Shown: positions 41,166-50,530 of the stretch, one piece after another | How the letters are laid out: each line of letters opens with the position of its first letter | Numbering within the stretch: the first letter of the stretch is position 1 | Origin: JACQXM01 sp964569425 | GTDB taxonomy: Bacteria; Planctomycetota; Phycisphaerae; UBA1845 | DNA length: 55,057 bases | Assembly: GCA_964569425.1 (NCBI GenBank) | Contig: CAZMVD010000015.1 | Span: forward strand, 1-55,057 | Direction of reading: 5' to 3' | Position numbers and translations under genes: made by a program | Notes under the pieces: model-generated | What the model saw: only the letters and a program-made list of their open reading frames with translations | Databases searched by the model: none | What the model was told of the DNA's origin: nothing

Positions 41166-42329
41166 GTGACGGAACTTGCTCCGCAGTCTTCGGAACCCTC
41201 GCCGCCGGACGACGGCACCAAGTCCGCGCGGGGAACGGCACCGCGCATCGACCGCTACTTCCGGGGAATGTCCAAGCTCAAGGCTTCGGACCTGCACTTC
41301 AAGGCCGACACCCCGGCCAAGTTCCGCCTCAAGGGCACCATCCGCAATATCGAGAACAACGCGCTGACCAACGCGGAGATCGAGGCCATGATCTTTGAGA
41401 TCATGGATGAGCGATTGGTGGAGCTTTACCGGCAGAAGGGGTCGATTGACTTTGCGTACCAGATCGAGGGGGGGGACCGCTTTCGCATCAACGTGTTTCG
41501 CCAGCGGGGGTGGACTTCGGTGGCGGCGCGGCGGGTGGCGCGGGAGATACTGACTTTTAAGGAACTGCACCTGCCCGATTCGATCGGTCAGTTGGCCCAG
41601 TTGCACCAGGGGCTGGTGCTCTTCGCGGGCATTACGGGCAGCGGGAAGAGCACGAGCATCGCCGCGGTGCTGGAGGAGATCAACCAGACTCGGGCCTGCC
41701 ACGTGATGACCATCGAAGACCCGATCGAGTTTCTCTACGAGGACAAGAAGGCGTTCATCAGTCAGCGGGAGATCGGGCTGGACGTGGAGAACTTCCAGGA
41801 GGCGCTCAAGTATCTGCTGCGTGAGGACCCTGACGTGATTCTCATCGGGGAATTGCGCGATCAGGACACGTTCAGCGCCGCGCTGACGGCCGCGGAAACG
41901 GGGCACCTGGTTTTCGGGACGATTCACGCGTCGAGCGCGTCGGCCACGATCGGGCGACTGCTTGATCTTTTTCCGGAAGACGCCCACGCCCAGATTCGCA
42001 TGTCGCTGGTGTTCAACCTGCAGGCGGTAATCTGCCTGAAGCTGCTTCCGGGGCTGCGTCCGGAGATTCCGCGTCTGCCGGCGTGCGAGGTGATGATGGT
42101 CAACCCGGCCATCCGCAAGCTGATCGCCGAGGAGCGGGACGGCGAAATTGGCGCCGTGATCCGAAACTCGTACCATGAGGGGATGATCGACTTCACAGAG
42201 TCGCTTCGACAGTTGACGGAGCGGGAGTTGATCGCGGTGAAGACGGCCTACGCGGCGGCGCCGAATCCCGACGAGCTGAAGATGCGGCTCAAGGGGATTT
42301 CGGTGACGGGCGGGGGCATCATCGGATAG
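41166..42329 (+). CDS. PilT/PilU-type retraction ATPase
   Basis: 387 residues. A short N-terminal region leads to the KASDLHFKAD start of the GspE/PilT fold, then Walker A GITGSGKST, the Asp box (MTIEDPIEF), Walker B DPDVILIGELRD, and the His box TGHLVFGTIHASSA. No tetracysteine is present, as in PilT and unlike PilB. The GTG at 41166 has AGGAGA 5 nt upstream. It would drive pilus retraction. The membrane-anchored GspE-like gene follows 48 bp downstream and is probably in the same transcript. Confidence 0.88.
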   Translation: MTELAPQSSEPSPPDDGTKSARGTAPRIDRYFRGMSKLKASDLHFKADTPAKFRLKGTIRNIENNALTNAEIEAMIFEIMDERLVELYRQKGSIDFAYQIEGGDRFRINVFRQRGWTSVAARRVAREILTFKELHLPDSIGQLAQLHQGLVLFAGITGSGKSTSIAAVLEEINQTRACHVMTIEDPIEFLYEDKKAFISQREIGLDVENFQEALKYLLREDPDVILIGELRDQDTFSAALTAAETGHLVFGTIHASSASATIGRLLDLFPEDAHAQIRMSLVFNLQAVICLKLLPGLRPEIPRLPACEVMMVNPAIRKLIAEERDGEIGAVIRNSYHEGMIDFTESLRQLTERELIAVKTAYAAAPNPDELKMRLKGISVTGGGIIG

Positions 42330-42377
42330 CCCGGCGGCGCGATCCGGGCCGGTGGAGCCAAGCACGAGCCCGGCGGA

Positions 42378-44090
42378 ATGACCCGCCGCGGTTGCGAACG
42401 CACCCGGATGAACCTGATCATTATACCAACGGCGCTCGCCGCCTACGAAATCGCCTTGTACGTCAACCCGATCAAGATCGGGGTGGTGGTCCTGCTGTTG
42501 TTCGGCTGGGCGTCGGCGGCGGCCTGGGTGGACCGCGACACCAATGTGGTTAAGACCAAGCGCGAACAGTGGAACCTGATCGTGATGGCCGGGGCCGTGG
42601 TCGGGTTTCTGGTGCTGTTCGTGCCTCCGTGGCATGGGGTGTTGTTCGTGGCGGGGGTCGCGGCGTGGCTGCTCATCGCCGGGGGGGCGATGTTCACCTA
42701 CGTGCTGCATCGCAACAGCCGGGTGGTGCCCGCGGCGCGGGTGCTGACCATTGCCCATTTCAAGCGACTGGCTTCCGGCGGGCGCGACGGCAAGAAGGAG
42801 CACTCCGATAAGGGCATCCGGGTCCGTATACTCGATCACAAGGGCAACCAGTTGGAGTTGCCTTCGGACGCTGACGGGGGCCGCGCGTTCGATTCCGTTC
42901 AGGAGTTTCTCTTTGAGTTGCTTTGGCGGCGCGCTTCCGATGCGGAACTGGAGCTGACCAAGGAGCGGTACCGTCTGGTTTATCGCATTGACGGCGTCGC
43001 GAGTGAAAACGCCGAGGGTGTTTCGCTGGAGGAGGGCGAACGCATCATTCGCTACCTGAAGACGGTGGCGGGGCTGAATGTCGAAGAATTGCGCCGCCCG
43101 CAATTGGGCCGGATCCGCACGGCATTGCTCGGACACGCCGGCGAACCGGGTATCACCGAGGTTCACACTTCGGGCACCACTGCGGGTGAGAAGCTGCGGC
43201 TGCACATTCAGGGCGGGGCGACGCTGATGCGCATCCATGAGCTGGGTATCGCGCCGCCGCGGCTGGAGACGCTGCGCAAGGATATTCTGGCCAAGCCCAC
43301 GGGGCTGTTCCTGGTCACCGCTCCTCCGCAAAACGGGCTGACCACGACGCAATACGCCATCCTGCGCAGCCACGACGCCTACATGCACAACATCCATACG
43401 ATTGAACGGCGCACGCTGCTCGACCTGGACAACATCACGCAGCAGGTCTACGAAGGAAGCAATACGGACGTCAATTACGCGCGCATGCTCCAGACCATTC
43501 TCCGCCGCGAGCCGGACATTGTCATGGTGGGTGAATGCGAGGACCGGGAGACCGCGCAGGTAGCCACCCGCGCCGCGGCGGACGACCGCAAGATTTACCT
43601 TGGGCTGCAAGCCAAGGACAGTTTCGACGCCATCAGCAAGTACATTACCTATGTCGAAGACAATAAGTTGGCGGCCAAGGCGCTCCGGGGCGTTATGAAC
43701 CAGCGACTGGTGCGCATTCTCTGCGAGCAGTGCCGTGAGGCCTTTCGCCCGGACGAAGCCACGCTCAAGAAGCTCAACCTACCCGCAGACAAGATCGAGC
43801 GGTTCTACCGTCCGCCGACGGAGCAGAAGACCGATCGCAAGGGCAAGCCCATCCTGTGCCCGCACTGCCAGGGCACGGGGTATCATGGGCGTACGGGGGT
43901 CTTCGAACTGACCGTGGTGGATGACGCCGTCGCCGCCCTGGTGGCCGAAGGAGCGCCGGTCAACAAGATCAAGGCGCAGTGCCGCAAGAACAAGATGTAC
44001 TATCTTCAGGAAGAAGGCATCCTGAAAGTGATCGACGGGACGACGAGCATGCAGGAAGTGCTCCGCTGCCTGCGCGTCGGGGAGAAATAA
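42378..44090 (+). CDS. Membrane-anchored GspE/PilB-like protein with degenerate Walker A
   Basis: 570 residues. Three N-terminal transmembrane helices (about 30-52, 64-84, 87-110) replace the usual soluble N1 domain. Residues 130-570 follow the GspE/PilB fold: LFELLWRRASDAELELTKERYRLVYRIDG in blocks, the Asp-box-like HTIERRTLLD, a Walker B of EPDIVMVGECEDRETAQ, and the zinc tetracysteine CEQC/CPHC in the C-domain. The Walker A, normally GPTGSGKTTT, reads APPQNGLTTT (about 314-323), with the essential Lys and first Gly missing. It probably does not hydrolyse ATP well, if at all. It could be a regulatory or structural partner of a PilB/PilT-type motor. ATG at 42378 or 42408 is possible; the first is listed. 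Confidence 0.75.
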   Translation: MTRRGCERTRMNLIIIPTALAAYEIALYVNPIKIGVVVLLLFGWASAAAWVDRDTNVVKTKREQWNLIVMAGAVVGFLVLFVPPWHGVLFVAGVAAWLLIAGGAMFTYVLHRNSRVVPAARVLTIAHFKRLASGGRDGKKEHSDKGIRVRILDHKGNQLELPSDADGGRAFDSVQEFLFELLWRRASDAELELTKERYRLVYRIDGVASENAEGVSLEEGERIIRYLKTVAGLNVEELRRPQLGRIRTALLGHAGEPGITEVHTSGTTAGEKLRLHIQGGATLMRIHELGIAPPRLETLRKDILAKPTGLFLVTAPPQNGLTTTQYAILRSHDAYMHNIHTIERRTLLDLDNITQQVYEGSNTDVNYARMLQTILRREPDIVMVGECEDRETAQVATRAAADDRKIYLGLQAKDSFDAISKYITYVEDNKLAAKALRGVMNQRLVRILCEQCREAFRPDEATLKKLNLPADKIERFYRPPTEQKTDRKGKPILCPHCQGTGYHGRTGVFELTVVDDAVAALVAEGAPVNKIKAQCRKNKMYYLQEEGILKVIDGTTSMQEVLRCLRVGEK

Positions 44091-44098
44091 ATCCGCCC

Positions 44099-45961
44099 AT
44101 GTGGTTGTCTCTTCTTTGTTTGCTGCTGCTGGTGGCCGTCACCATCGTTCAGGCGACGCACGGCTTTTTCAGCGCGCTGATCATGACGGTGCTGACGCTG
44201 TGCTGCGGAGCGGCGGCGATCGGCATGCATGAATGGGTGGCGCAGAACTGGCTCATTCCACTCTGGCGACCGGACTACGCCTATGCGCTGGCGCTGATCG
44301 TGTTGTTTGGGGTGCCGCTGGTTCTGCTGCGGCTGGGATTCGACCTGCTGATTCGGCGTGCCTGCCTGCTGCCGAACTGGGTTGATCGCATCGGCGGCGG
44401 ATTTTGCGGGCTCATTACTGCGTTTATGGTGGTGGGCATGGCCGCTTTTTCGGTGCAGAATTTACCATTTGGGGAAACGGTGGTCGGCTTCGCCCGCGTG
44501 GACGTGCCGCTCAAGCAGCAGTCGGGCGATGATCCGGCGCCCAAGCCGCCGGATCCCACGGTGGAACGGAACCTCTGGTTTTCGCCGGATCGTTTTGCGG
44601 TTAACGCGGCCGCATTGTTGTCGTCGGGCGTGTTCAGCGGCAGCGAAGTCTTCGCGCAAGTTTTTCCCGATCTGGTGCAATCGGCCGGATGGACCAACGC
44701 GGTGCACCGGGAGGTTTCGCGTACGGCGCAGGCGGGATCGGTCAATATCGTTCGAGCGGCGACCGTACCATTCGTTTACAACTTCACGCCAGGTGACGAC
44801 CGGCGCAACACCCAACCTAATTATGAACCGGTTGAGCCGCGCAGCGGCCATGAGTTTCGAATGTTGCGCGTATCCCTGCTCGATGGCGCGCGCGACGTGC
44901 GTCGTTCCCATGTGTTCACGCTGCGTCAGTTTCGCCTGGTCGGTCGCCGCAGCGCCGAAGGGATGTACGATCAGGTGTCTCCCATCGCCATTCAGCAGGC
45001 CGACGCCACCCAGCCGACGAACCGGCACCTTCGGGCCATTCAGACCCAATGGGGCATGTGGCCGGTGATTAACGATATTCTCACGCCGCGCGAGGGCAAC
45101 AACGACCAGGTCGAGATTGTGTTCGAATTGCCGACGGGGTTTCAGCCGTTGTTTCTGGAGTACAAGCGCGGCGCACGGACACCGGTATCTTTTGACATGC
45201 GCGAACCGTCGAGCCGCACGCGGGGGGAGCCGCCGCAGGATGCGGCGGAACCTGAGGCAGCGCCAGCGCCGTCCGATCCCACCACCAGCGCAGCGCCGCC
45301 GCCGCAGCCGGAAACGGCGCCCGACGGTCGCCGGCGGCGGCGCGGAGCCGAGGATACAGTACCGACCAGCGGCAGCGGGGGCCGGGTGCGCGGCGCGACC
45401 ACACGCACCGGGCAGTCCTTCTTCGGCGATGAACTGCCCGTTCCTTTGAAATCCTATCGTGCGGTGCGGTCCCCGGCGCGGGAGCGCGGCCGTCTCAGCG
45501 ACGGGCACCTCGTGGGTGAAGTCGCACAACAGGAAGGCGGCACGGACGCGGAGGTCACGAATTTTCACGTGCCGTCCGACAAACGGCTCTTGCAGCTCAA
45601 CGTGGCGCGGTTGCGGGCGCGGAGCGGACTGGGCCGTGCCCTGGAATCGGCGGTCAGTACGGTGCAGAACTTTGTGGTTCAGGATGCCAACGGTAACCGC
45701 TACGAAATGGTCGGCCGTTGGGCCATCGCCGACGTCGAGGGCACGCAGGTGGTCGAGATCGATTACCTGGTCACGGAGGCGGGCACTCCCGCGCGTCTGG
45801 CGCCGTTCGAGCGTATCAAGGACCATCACCTGACCGGCGAGTACGACCTGGTGCTGCTGTTCCTGGTGGATCCCGGGGCGCAGATCGTTTCGTTCAGCAC
45901 CGGCGGGGCGGCATCGCGGCAGGACGATCTGACGGAAGAGAACCTGGTCGCTCCTCAGTAG
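44099..45961 (+). CDS. Membrane protein with CvpA-like N-terminal region
   Basis: 620 residues. Four hydrophobic helices (residues about 1-20, 25-45, 58-82, 95-120) look like the CvpA family (colicin V production/peptidoglycan-linked); the following 500 residues are predicted outside, with a Pro/Ala/Arg-rich low-complexity part around 360-450 (SSRTRGEPPQDAAEPEAAP-type) and a beta-like end. It starts 8 nt after the GspE-like stop, so the three genes form an operon. The CvpA match is by pattern only. Its 3' end overlaps the 3' end of the opposite-strand gene by 68 nt. Confidence 0.6.
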   Translation: MWLSLLCLLLLVAVTIVQATHGFFSALIMTVLTLCCGAAAIGMHEWVAQNWLIPLWRPDYAYALALIVLFGVPLVLLRLGFDLLIRRACLLPNWVDRIGGGFCGLITAFMVVGMAAFSVQNLPFGETVVGFARVDVPLKQQSGDDPAPKPPDPTVERNLWFSPDRFAVNAAALLSSGVFSGSEVFAQVFPDLVQSAGWTNAVHREVSRTAQAGSVNIVRAATVPFVYNFTPGDDRRNTQPNYEPVEPRSGHEFRMLRVSLLDGARDVRRSHVFTLRQFRLVGRRSAEGMYDQVSPIAIQQADATQPTNRHLRAIQTQWGMWPVINDILTPREGNNDQVEIVFELPTGFQPLFLEYKRGARTPVSFDMREPSSRTRGEPPQDAAEPEAAPAPSDPTTSAAPPPQPETAPDGRRRRRGAEDTVPTSGSGGRVRGATTRTGQSFFGDELPVPLKSYRAVRSPARERGRLSDGHLVGEVAQQEGGTDAEVTNFHVPSDKRLLQLNVARLRARSGLGRALESAVSTVQNFVVQDANGNRYEMVGRWAIADVEGTQVVEIDYLVTEAGTPARLAPFERIKDHHLTGEYDLVLLFLVDPGAQIVSFSTGGAASRQDDLTEENLVAPQ

Positions 45962-46532
45962 CCGCTGCGGTGCGGCGCCACGCCTCAATCACCGGACGCA
46001 TCTGACGTGCCAAGTCGGCTTCGCTTCCCTTTGCGAGTTTGAGAATCAAGCGGTCTATCCGTTCGCTGTCGCCGCGACGGCGCAGCGCCGGGACAAAAAG
46101 CCGGTGCTGTTCTTCCTCGGGCAGATACGCCTCAAAGCCGCCATTGTCATCATCGTCATCGGCTTCGTAGGGATAGGTCGCCACCAGGGCAACCGCTTCG
46201 ATCCGCCGGGCGCCGAAGGGCCCCAGTTTCATTGACAAGCCGGCGCCGTTCGCCGTCATTCCCAACCGGCCCGGCCACACGGTGACCAGCAACCAGCGGC
46301 CGGTCAGCACGACCACCAGCAAAAGCAGCGCCGCCAACAGCACCACTACGGCGGCGAGACAAATAGAGACCAGGCGCCCACTGATCGCAGAGGAACTGAA
46401 GTCGAGCCCCTCGGCCAGCAGTTTCGCAGGCAACGCTAACGCTACTCCGCAAACTGCCCAGGTCAGCGCGCGAAAAAAGGCGCGTCCCCTGGCCACGGGA
46501 ATGAACACCTCAAGCGCGGCGGGCGCGGACAT
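45894..46532 (-). CDS. Membrane protein of unknown function
   Basis: 212 residues, two helices close to the N-terminus (ALTWAVCGVALALPAKLL; VVVLLAALLLLVVVLTGRW) then a soluble domain with an acidic DDDDDNGG run and a basic C-terminus. The arrangement resembles small membrane proteins found after BatA/VWA genes. The start is 12 nt downstream of the VWA gene's stop, so it belongs to that operon. It runs into the convergent CvpA-like gene by 68 nt. No family recognised. Confidence 0.6.
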   Translation of the reverse strand: MSAPAALEVFIPVARGRAFFRALTWAVCGVALALPAKLLAEGLDFSSSAISGRLVSICLAAVVVLLAALLLLVVVLTGRWLLVTVWPGRLGMTANGAGLSMKLGPFGARRIEAVALVATYPYEADDDDDNGGFEAYLPEEEQHRLFVPALRRRGDSERIDRLILKLAKGSEADLARQMRPVIEAWRRTAAATEERPGSLPSDRPAAMPPRRC

Positions 46533-46544
46533 GGCCACTCCGAA

Positions 46545-48590
46545 TCAGACAAACACGCGCTGGTTGTACACCACCCATTCGAGCACCAGCACGCCAAGCA
46601 GCGCCAGCAGCAGCACGGGCCAGAAGGGGCGGTTGGTTTCGACCGATGCGGCCTGGGCGCTGACATTTCCAGCACCCAGCGTGAGGCTCTCGGCGGGTGC
46701 GACCTGACTCTCGTTGGCGTTGAACAGGTTTACGGCGAAGGCATCGGCCCCCGGCTCCGCGGGCTCGACGCGATAAGCACCTACGAGGTGCGTCCGTGCA
46801 TAGGGTGCCATGACCGCGCCGGCGGTTGCTATTCGCTCGGAGGAACCGTCCGGGCGGAGAATGGTCATGTGGTCGGCGCGCGAGGGAACGGACAGTGTTA
46901 TCGGCTCGCCGGGTCGAACGCTCCGCCGCCCGGTTCCGGCGAGGTTTGACGCCAGCGTCTGGACGGCATTCTGCAGAAAGACGATGAAGTCCACGCCGGC
47001 CGACCAATGAGTGTTGAGCAGTGCCACTCCGCCGGGCCGATCGATCACCAAGCTGAACGCGGAAAGCAAGAACTGGCTTCCTTCGCGCGTCAGATAAGCC
47101 AGCACCGGACCGGTCTCGCCCTCGATCAGCACTTCGGCATCCGAAGGCAAGCGGAGCGCCCGCCATTGGGCGAGCAACAGTGACTCGACGGCCACGTGGC
47201 GAAGCATCGGGTGCGTTTCATCCCAGTTGACCACCACTTCGTCGTCGACCACGCCGCCCGCTTCCAGGCCTGCGAGGCGGGGAATCCCCTCCCAGAAGAA
47301 GTAGTTGCCCACCGGCAGCCGCGAGGTGTTGTGGCGGTCCACCACGACCACGTCGAACAGGCTTCGCTTGCCGTCGGAAAGCTGCTGTTCCGAGGCCGCT
47401 TCGTACTCGGCAGGAGTCATGCGGGTCAGGGTCAGCGGCAATGCGGCCAGGGCGCGCTCCAACAGCCAGTTGTGCTCGGCGACCAGGAGAACTTTCAGGG
47501 GTCGCGGGGGCTCGACCACTGTCCATGCGCGATCATCGGCGGCCAGGGCATCGTCAATGCGCAACACGACCTCGACGACGCCGCCGCTTTCGAACTCTAC
47601 GGGGTCAAATGCGGCGACGGACATATCGCCCATGCCGGCCTCATTCGCAAGGTCAGCGTTTGGCGACGGCGGAATTTCGGGGGCGACGGCCGTTGCGCTC
47701 CCTGCTGCGAGGGTGACCGTTTGAACGCCGGCATGTTGGCCGGCCACGTAGAGGACGGCATCGAGCGTTCTCGGCTCGGGCCCGAAGTTCTGCACGACCG
47801 CGGCGACTTCCAGCCACTGCGGCTGCTCGTAATGGCGCCGCGCGTCCATGGCGATGATGCCGACATTGTCGCGCCGTTCGCCCAAGGCCACCAGGTTGAC
47901 GCGCGACACCTCGAACTTCTGAAGTGCCACGGCGTCGGCATCTTCCACTCGTCCGTCGCTGAAAATAAACACCGTGGCGGGCGAGACCATCGGCTCGGGC
48001 GGGCGGTCGGTGCCTCCTTCTTCGGCGCCCATGAGGTTCACCTGGGTGTACGCTTCGGCGAGTGCCATCGCCTCGCCTAACTGCGAGGTGCTCTGCGTTT
48101 GCTCGATCGAGTCGATCTTGCGTTTCAAAGCATCCTTATGGGCATCGAACGACGCCACGACCGTTGCGCGGTCGCAAAAAGCGATGACCATGGCGCGGGC
48201 ATCCTCCCCCAGGTTGTCGATGCGCAGCTTGGCCTGTTCCTTGGCCGCTTCCAGCCGGGTTCTGCCATCGGCCTCGACCACGCCCATCGACGCGGATTGG
48301 TCGATCAGAATCACCACGGTGTCCTCGAACGGCTGAACGGCTTTGCGCATCGGCTTGCCCAGCGCCAGCGCGGCCAGGATCAGTACCGCCAGTTGGAGGA
48401 GCAGGAGCAGGCTGGCGCGTAGACGCTGAAACGGCGCGTTGACGTGCAGGTCCTCGATGGCCTTTTTCCAGAGAAGAGTCGAGGGCACCAGCCGGACCTG
48501 GCGCTTCAGTTTCAGGAAGTAGAGTGCGATCAGCGGCGGGATCGTCAGACCCGCGGCAATGGCGATGGCGGTGGGGCTCAGAAAAGTCAT
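46545..48590 (-). CDS. BatA-like VWA-domain membrane protein
   Basis: 681 residues. The aerotolerance-regulator N-terminus (MTFLSPTAIAIAAGLTIPPL, IALYFLKLKRQ, then RLRASLLLLLQLAVLILAAL) is followed by a von Willebrand A domain with MIDAS DQSASMG and a late motif SDGRVED. The next 350 residues are beta-rich (exterior), and a last helix anchors the C-terminus. VWA proteins of this type work with DUF58 proteins and MoxR ATPases in the envelope. The DUF58 gene lies upstream; the MoxR ATPase expected in the set is not in the window. Start supported by AGGGAA 6 nt upstream. Confidence 0.8.
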   Translation of the reverse strand: MTFLSPTAIAIAAGLTIPPLIALYFLKLKRQVRLVPSTLLWKKAIEDLHVNAPFQRLRASLLLLLQLAVLILAALALGKPMRKAVQPFEDTVVILIDQSASMGVVEADGRTRLEAAKEQAKLRIDNLGEDARAMVIAFCDRATVVASFDAHKDALKRKIDSIEQTQSTSQLGEAMALAEAYTQVNLMGAEEGGTDRPPEPMVSPATVFIFSDGRVEDADAVALQKFEVSRVNLVALGERRDNVGIIAMDARRHYEQPQWLEVAAVVQNFGPEPRTLDAVLYVAGQHAGVQTVTLAAGSATAVAPEIPPSPNADLANEAGMGDMSVAAFDPVEFESGGVVEVVLRIDDALAADDRAWTVVEPPRPLKVLLVAEHNWLLERALAALPLTLTRMTPAEYEAASEQQLSDGKRSLFDVVVVDRHNTSRLPVGNYFFWEGIPRLAGLEAGGVVDDEVVVNWDETHPMLRHVAVESLLLAQWRALRLPSDAEVLIEGETGPVLAYLTREGSQFLLSAFSLVIDRPGGVALLNTHWSAGVDFIVFLQNAVQTLASNLAGTGRRSVRPGEPITLSVPSRADHMTILRPDGSSERIATAGAVMAPYARTHLVGAYRVEPAEPGADAFAVNLFNANESQVAPAESLTLGAGNVSAQAASVETNRPFWPVLLLALLGVLVLEWVVYNQRVFV

Positions 48591-48636
48591 CGAAATTCCC
48601 TGTTCGTTCCGCCCCTGGTCGGGCCCCGGCGTGGCA

Positions 48637-49542
48637 TCATTGCACCAACCCCCGCTGCCGGAAGTAGGTGAGCACCACCTGATCGAACGGCACGGTGGTT
48701 CTCGCGAACAAATAGGTTATACCGCGCCGCGTGCAATAGTCGCGCAGGGATTCGCAATACGCCTGCAAGTTGCGTTTGTAGCGCTGGATCAGGGCCCGGC
48801 TCACGGTGACTTCCGCGGCGTCTTCATCTTCCACGTCGGTGAGTTTCAGGTCGCCCGCGAGGACCGGTTCGATTTCCTCCGGGCTTAGCACCTGCAACGC
48901 ATACAGATCGTAGTGGCGCCCGAGCAGATAGCGCAGCCCCGGTTCGAAGCCGCCCTTTTCGAAGAAATCACTCAACAGGATCACGATCCCCGGCTGGGGA
49001 TGGCGAATGGCGAAGAGCCGACCCGCCTCCTCCAGATGGCTGGCGCCGGCGTATTCTGCCTGCGAAAGGAAGTCGAGCACCTTGGGCATCAGGCGGCGTC
49101 CGCGCACGCCGGGCAGTTCCGCCGTCAGCCCGTGCGAATACGTGTATACGCTTACCCGGTCGAAATTGACCAGCCCGATGTAGGCGATGGCGGCCGCCAC
49201 GCGGCGTGCGAAAAGGCCCTTGTGCGGCTGCCCCCAGTCCATGCTTCGGGAGGTGTCCACCAGCAGGCTGACGTGCATATCCTCTTCCTGAAGGAAGAGC
49301 TTGATGAAGAGCTTCTCCAGCCGGGCGTAGATGTTCCAGTCCAGAAAGCGCAGGTCGTCGCCGACGACGTAGTTACGATAGTCGGCAAACTCGACCGATT
49401 CCCCGCGCCGCTTGCTGATTCGTTCCCCGCGCAGCTTGCCCGCGAAGATTTTCCGGCTGACCAGCGCAAGCTGATCGAGCCGGGCCATGAAGTCCGGAGA
49501 CAGAAGCTGCGAAGTGGTTTCCTTGGCGGTCGCCGGCGTCAT
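48637..49542 (-). CDS. DUF58-domain protein
   Basis: 301 residues. The typical motifs are GESVEFADYRNYVVGDDLRFLDW (conserved DUF58 strand and YxxGD-x-R-x-I/L-DW) and LLVDTSRSMDWG (VWA-like metal site). Partners of MoxR ATPases in the same layout in many bacteria. The start codon overlaps the previous stop by 4 nt (ATGA), so it is translated with the SIMPL gene. Confidence 0.88.
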   Translation of the reverse strand: MTPATAKETTSQLLSPDFMARLDQLALVSRKIFAGKLRGERISKRRGESVEFADYRNYVVGDDLRFLDWNIYARLEKLFIKLFLQEEDMHVSLLVDTSRSMDWGQPHKGLFARRVAAAIAYIGLVNFDRVSVYTYSHGLTAELPGVRGRRLMPKVLDFLSQAEYAGASHLEEAGRLFAIRHPQPGIVILLSDFFEKGGFEPGLRYLLGRHYDLYALQVLSPEEIEPVLAGDLKLTDVEDEDAAEVTVSRALIQRYKRNLQAYCESLRDYCTRRGITYLFARTTVPFDQVVLTYFRQRGLVQ

Positions 49543-50324
49543 TGCTGTTGGCGCTGCTTGGGCCCATTTCCTTCGGCCGGGGCAAACTCGAAAGATACCG
49601 TAACGCGGGCGGACACGGAAATCTGGCCCGGTGCGATTCCGCCTTCCGTAGAAGGCATGGGACTATCCACACTCTGGATCACGTTCTGCATCATGGCACG
49701 ATGACGTCCGCCACCCCCCCACCCGTAGTCATACCACGACCATGAACCGACGTGTAGTTCCTGGATTGACCGGGGCGGGCCCAACGTCTGCCCCAACGCA
49801 CCGACCAAATCGGTCGCCTTTTCGCGCGCTGCCTTGATGGCCAGCGCGCGGGCCTCGTCCCGGTGCTTCCGCAATTGGGTGGTGCGAAACTGCACCCCGT
49901 GAATGCGGTTGGCCCCGGCTTCCAGGGCTTTCGTGAGGACCTCCTCAAACGCCGTTAGATCGCTCAGCGTGACCACGACATTCCTGCGCGTGATATACCC
50001 CTCCAACCGGTCCGCGCGCGCCCAATCACCATAAACGGGCTCCACACTGAGATGGTCGGTCTGCACTTTCTCGTGTTTCACACCGGCGTCCACGACAGCG
50101 TTGACGATTTGCTGGACGATTTCGTCATTCACCTGATTGGAATCGGTCAGCCCCATTTCCTTGGTCTGTACCCCGAAGGTCAGGACGACCTCGTCGGGCG
50201 GAACAAGAATCTCCGCCTCCCCCGTCACCGTGATGAGCCGCGCGTTCTCCTGCCCTTTGATCACGCCTCCCGCCAGTCCCAACACAACCATGATTCGAGC
50301 AACCACTGCCATTCGGCTCATCAT
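49539..50324 (-). CDS. SIMPL-domain (DUF541) exported protein
   Basis: 261 residues. A signal peptide (about 1-25, MAVVARIMVVLGLAGG) leads to the SIMPL domain: ITVTGEAEILVPPDEVVLTFGVQTKE, KVQTDHLSVEPVY, and AIKAAREKATDLVGALGQTLGP with the family's conserved end. SIMPL proteins are periplasmic or outer-membrane, with unclear function. Tandem ATGs at 50324 and 50321 both lie behind a GGGAGG ribosome-binding site. It is the first gene of the operon DUF541-DUF58-VWA-membrane protein, divergent from tpiA. Confidence 0.88.
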   Translation of the reverse strand: MMSRMAVVARIMVVLGLAGGVIKGQENARLITVTGEAEILVPPDEVVLTFGVQTKEMGLTDSNQVNDEIVQQIVNAVVDAGVKHEKVQTDHLSVEPVYGDWARADRLEGYITRRNVVVTLSDLTAFEEVLTKALEAGANRIHGVQFRTTQLRKHRDEARALAIKAAREKATDLVGALGQTLGPPRSIQELHVGSWSWYDYGWGGGGRHRAMMQNVIQSVDSPMPSTEGGIAPGQISVSARVTVSFEFAPAEGNGPKQRQQQ

Positions 50325-50530
50325 CGCACCTCCCGTTATCAATGTGATGGCCAACTGCCACGGGTTCCGCGCCGCGGCAACCAGTCATCGGAACTCTCGA
50401 GCGTGACAGGATCGCGGTCGTGACCTGCCGATTGCCCCCCGCGAGCCATGTCGTCAGTCGTTGCGTTTGCACCCAACGGCCACTACCCTGACGCGCAACT
50501 TGGCCGTATCGTTATCATTGGAGGTTGTTC

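Noticed and set aside
40953..43610. Minus-strand frame of 885 codons opposite the pilus ATPases
   Set aside because: Composition (Arg/His/Gln/Pro-rich) and lack of any domain mark it as the shadow of the two ATPase genes with clear motifs.
44462..45988. Minus-strand frame of 508 codons opposite the CvpA-like gene
   Set aside because: The plus-strand gene has start, coupling and membrane segments; the minus frame is Arg/Gly/His-rich with no domain.
50077..50092. A further parS half-site (GTGTTTCAC)
   Set aside because: Only the left half is present, inside the SIMPL gene; chance match.
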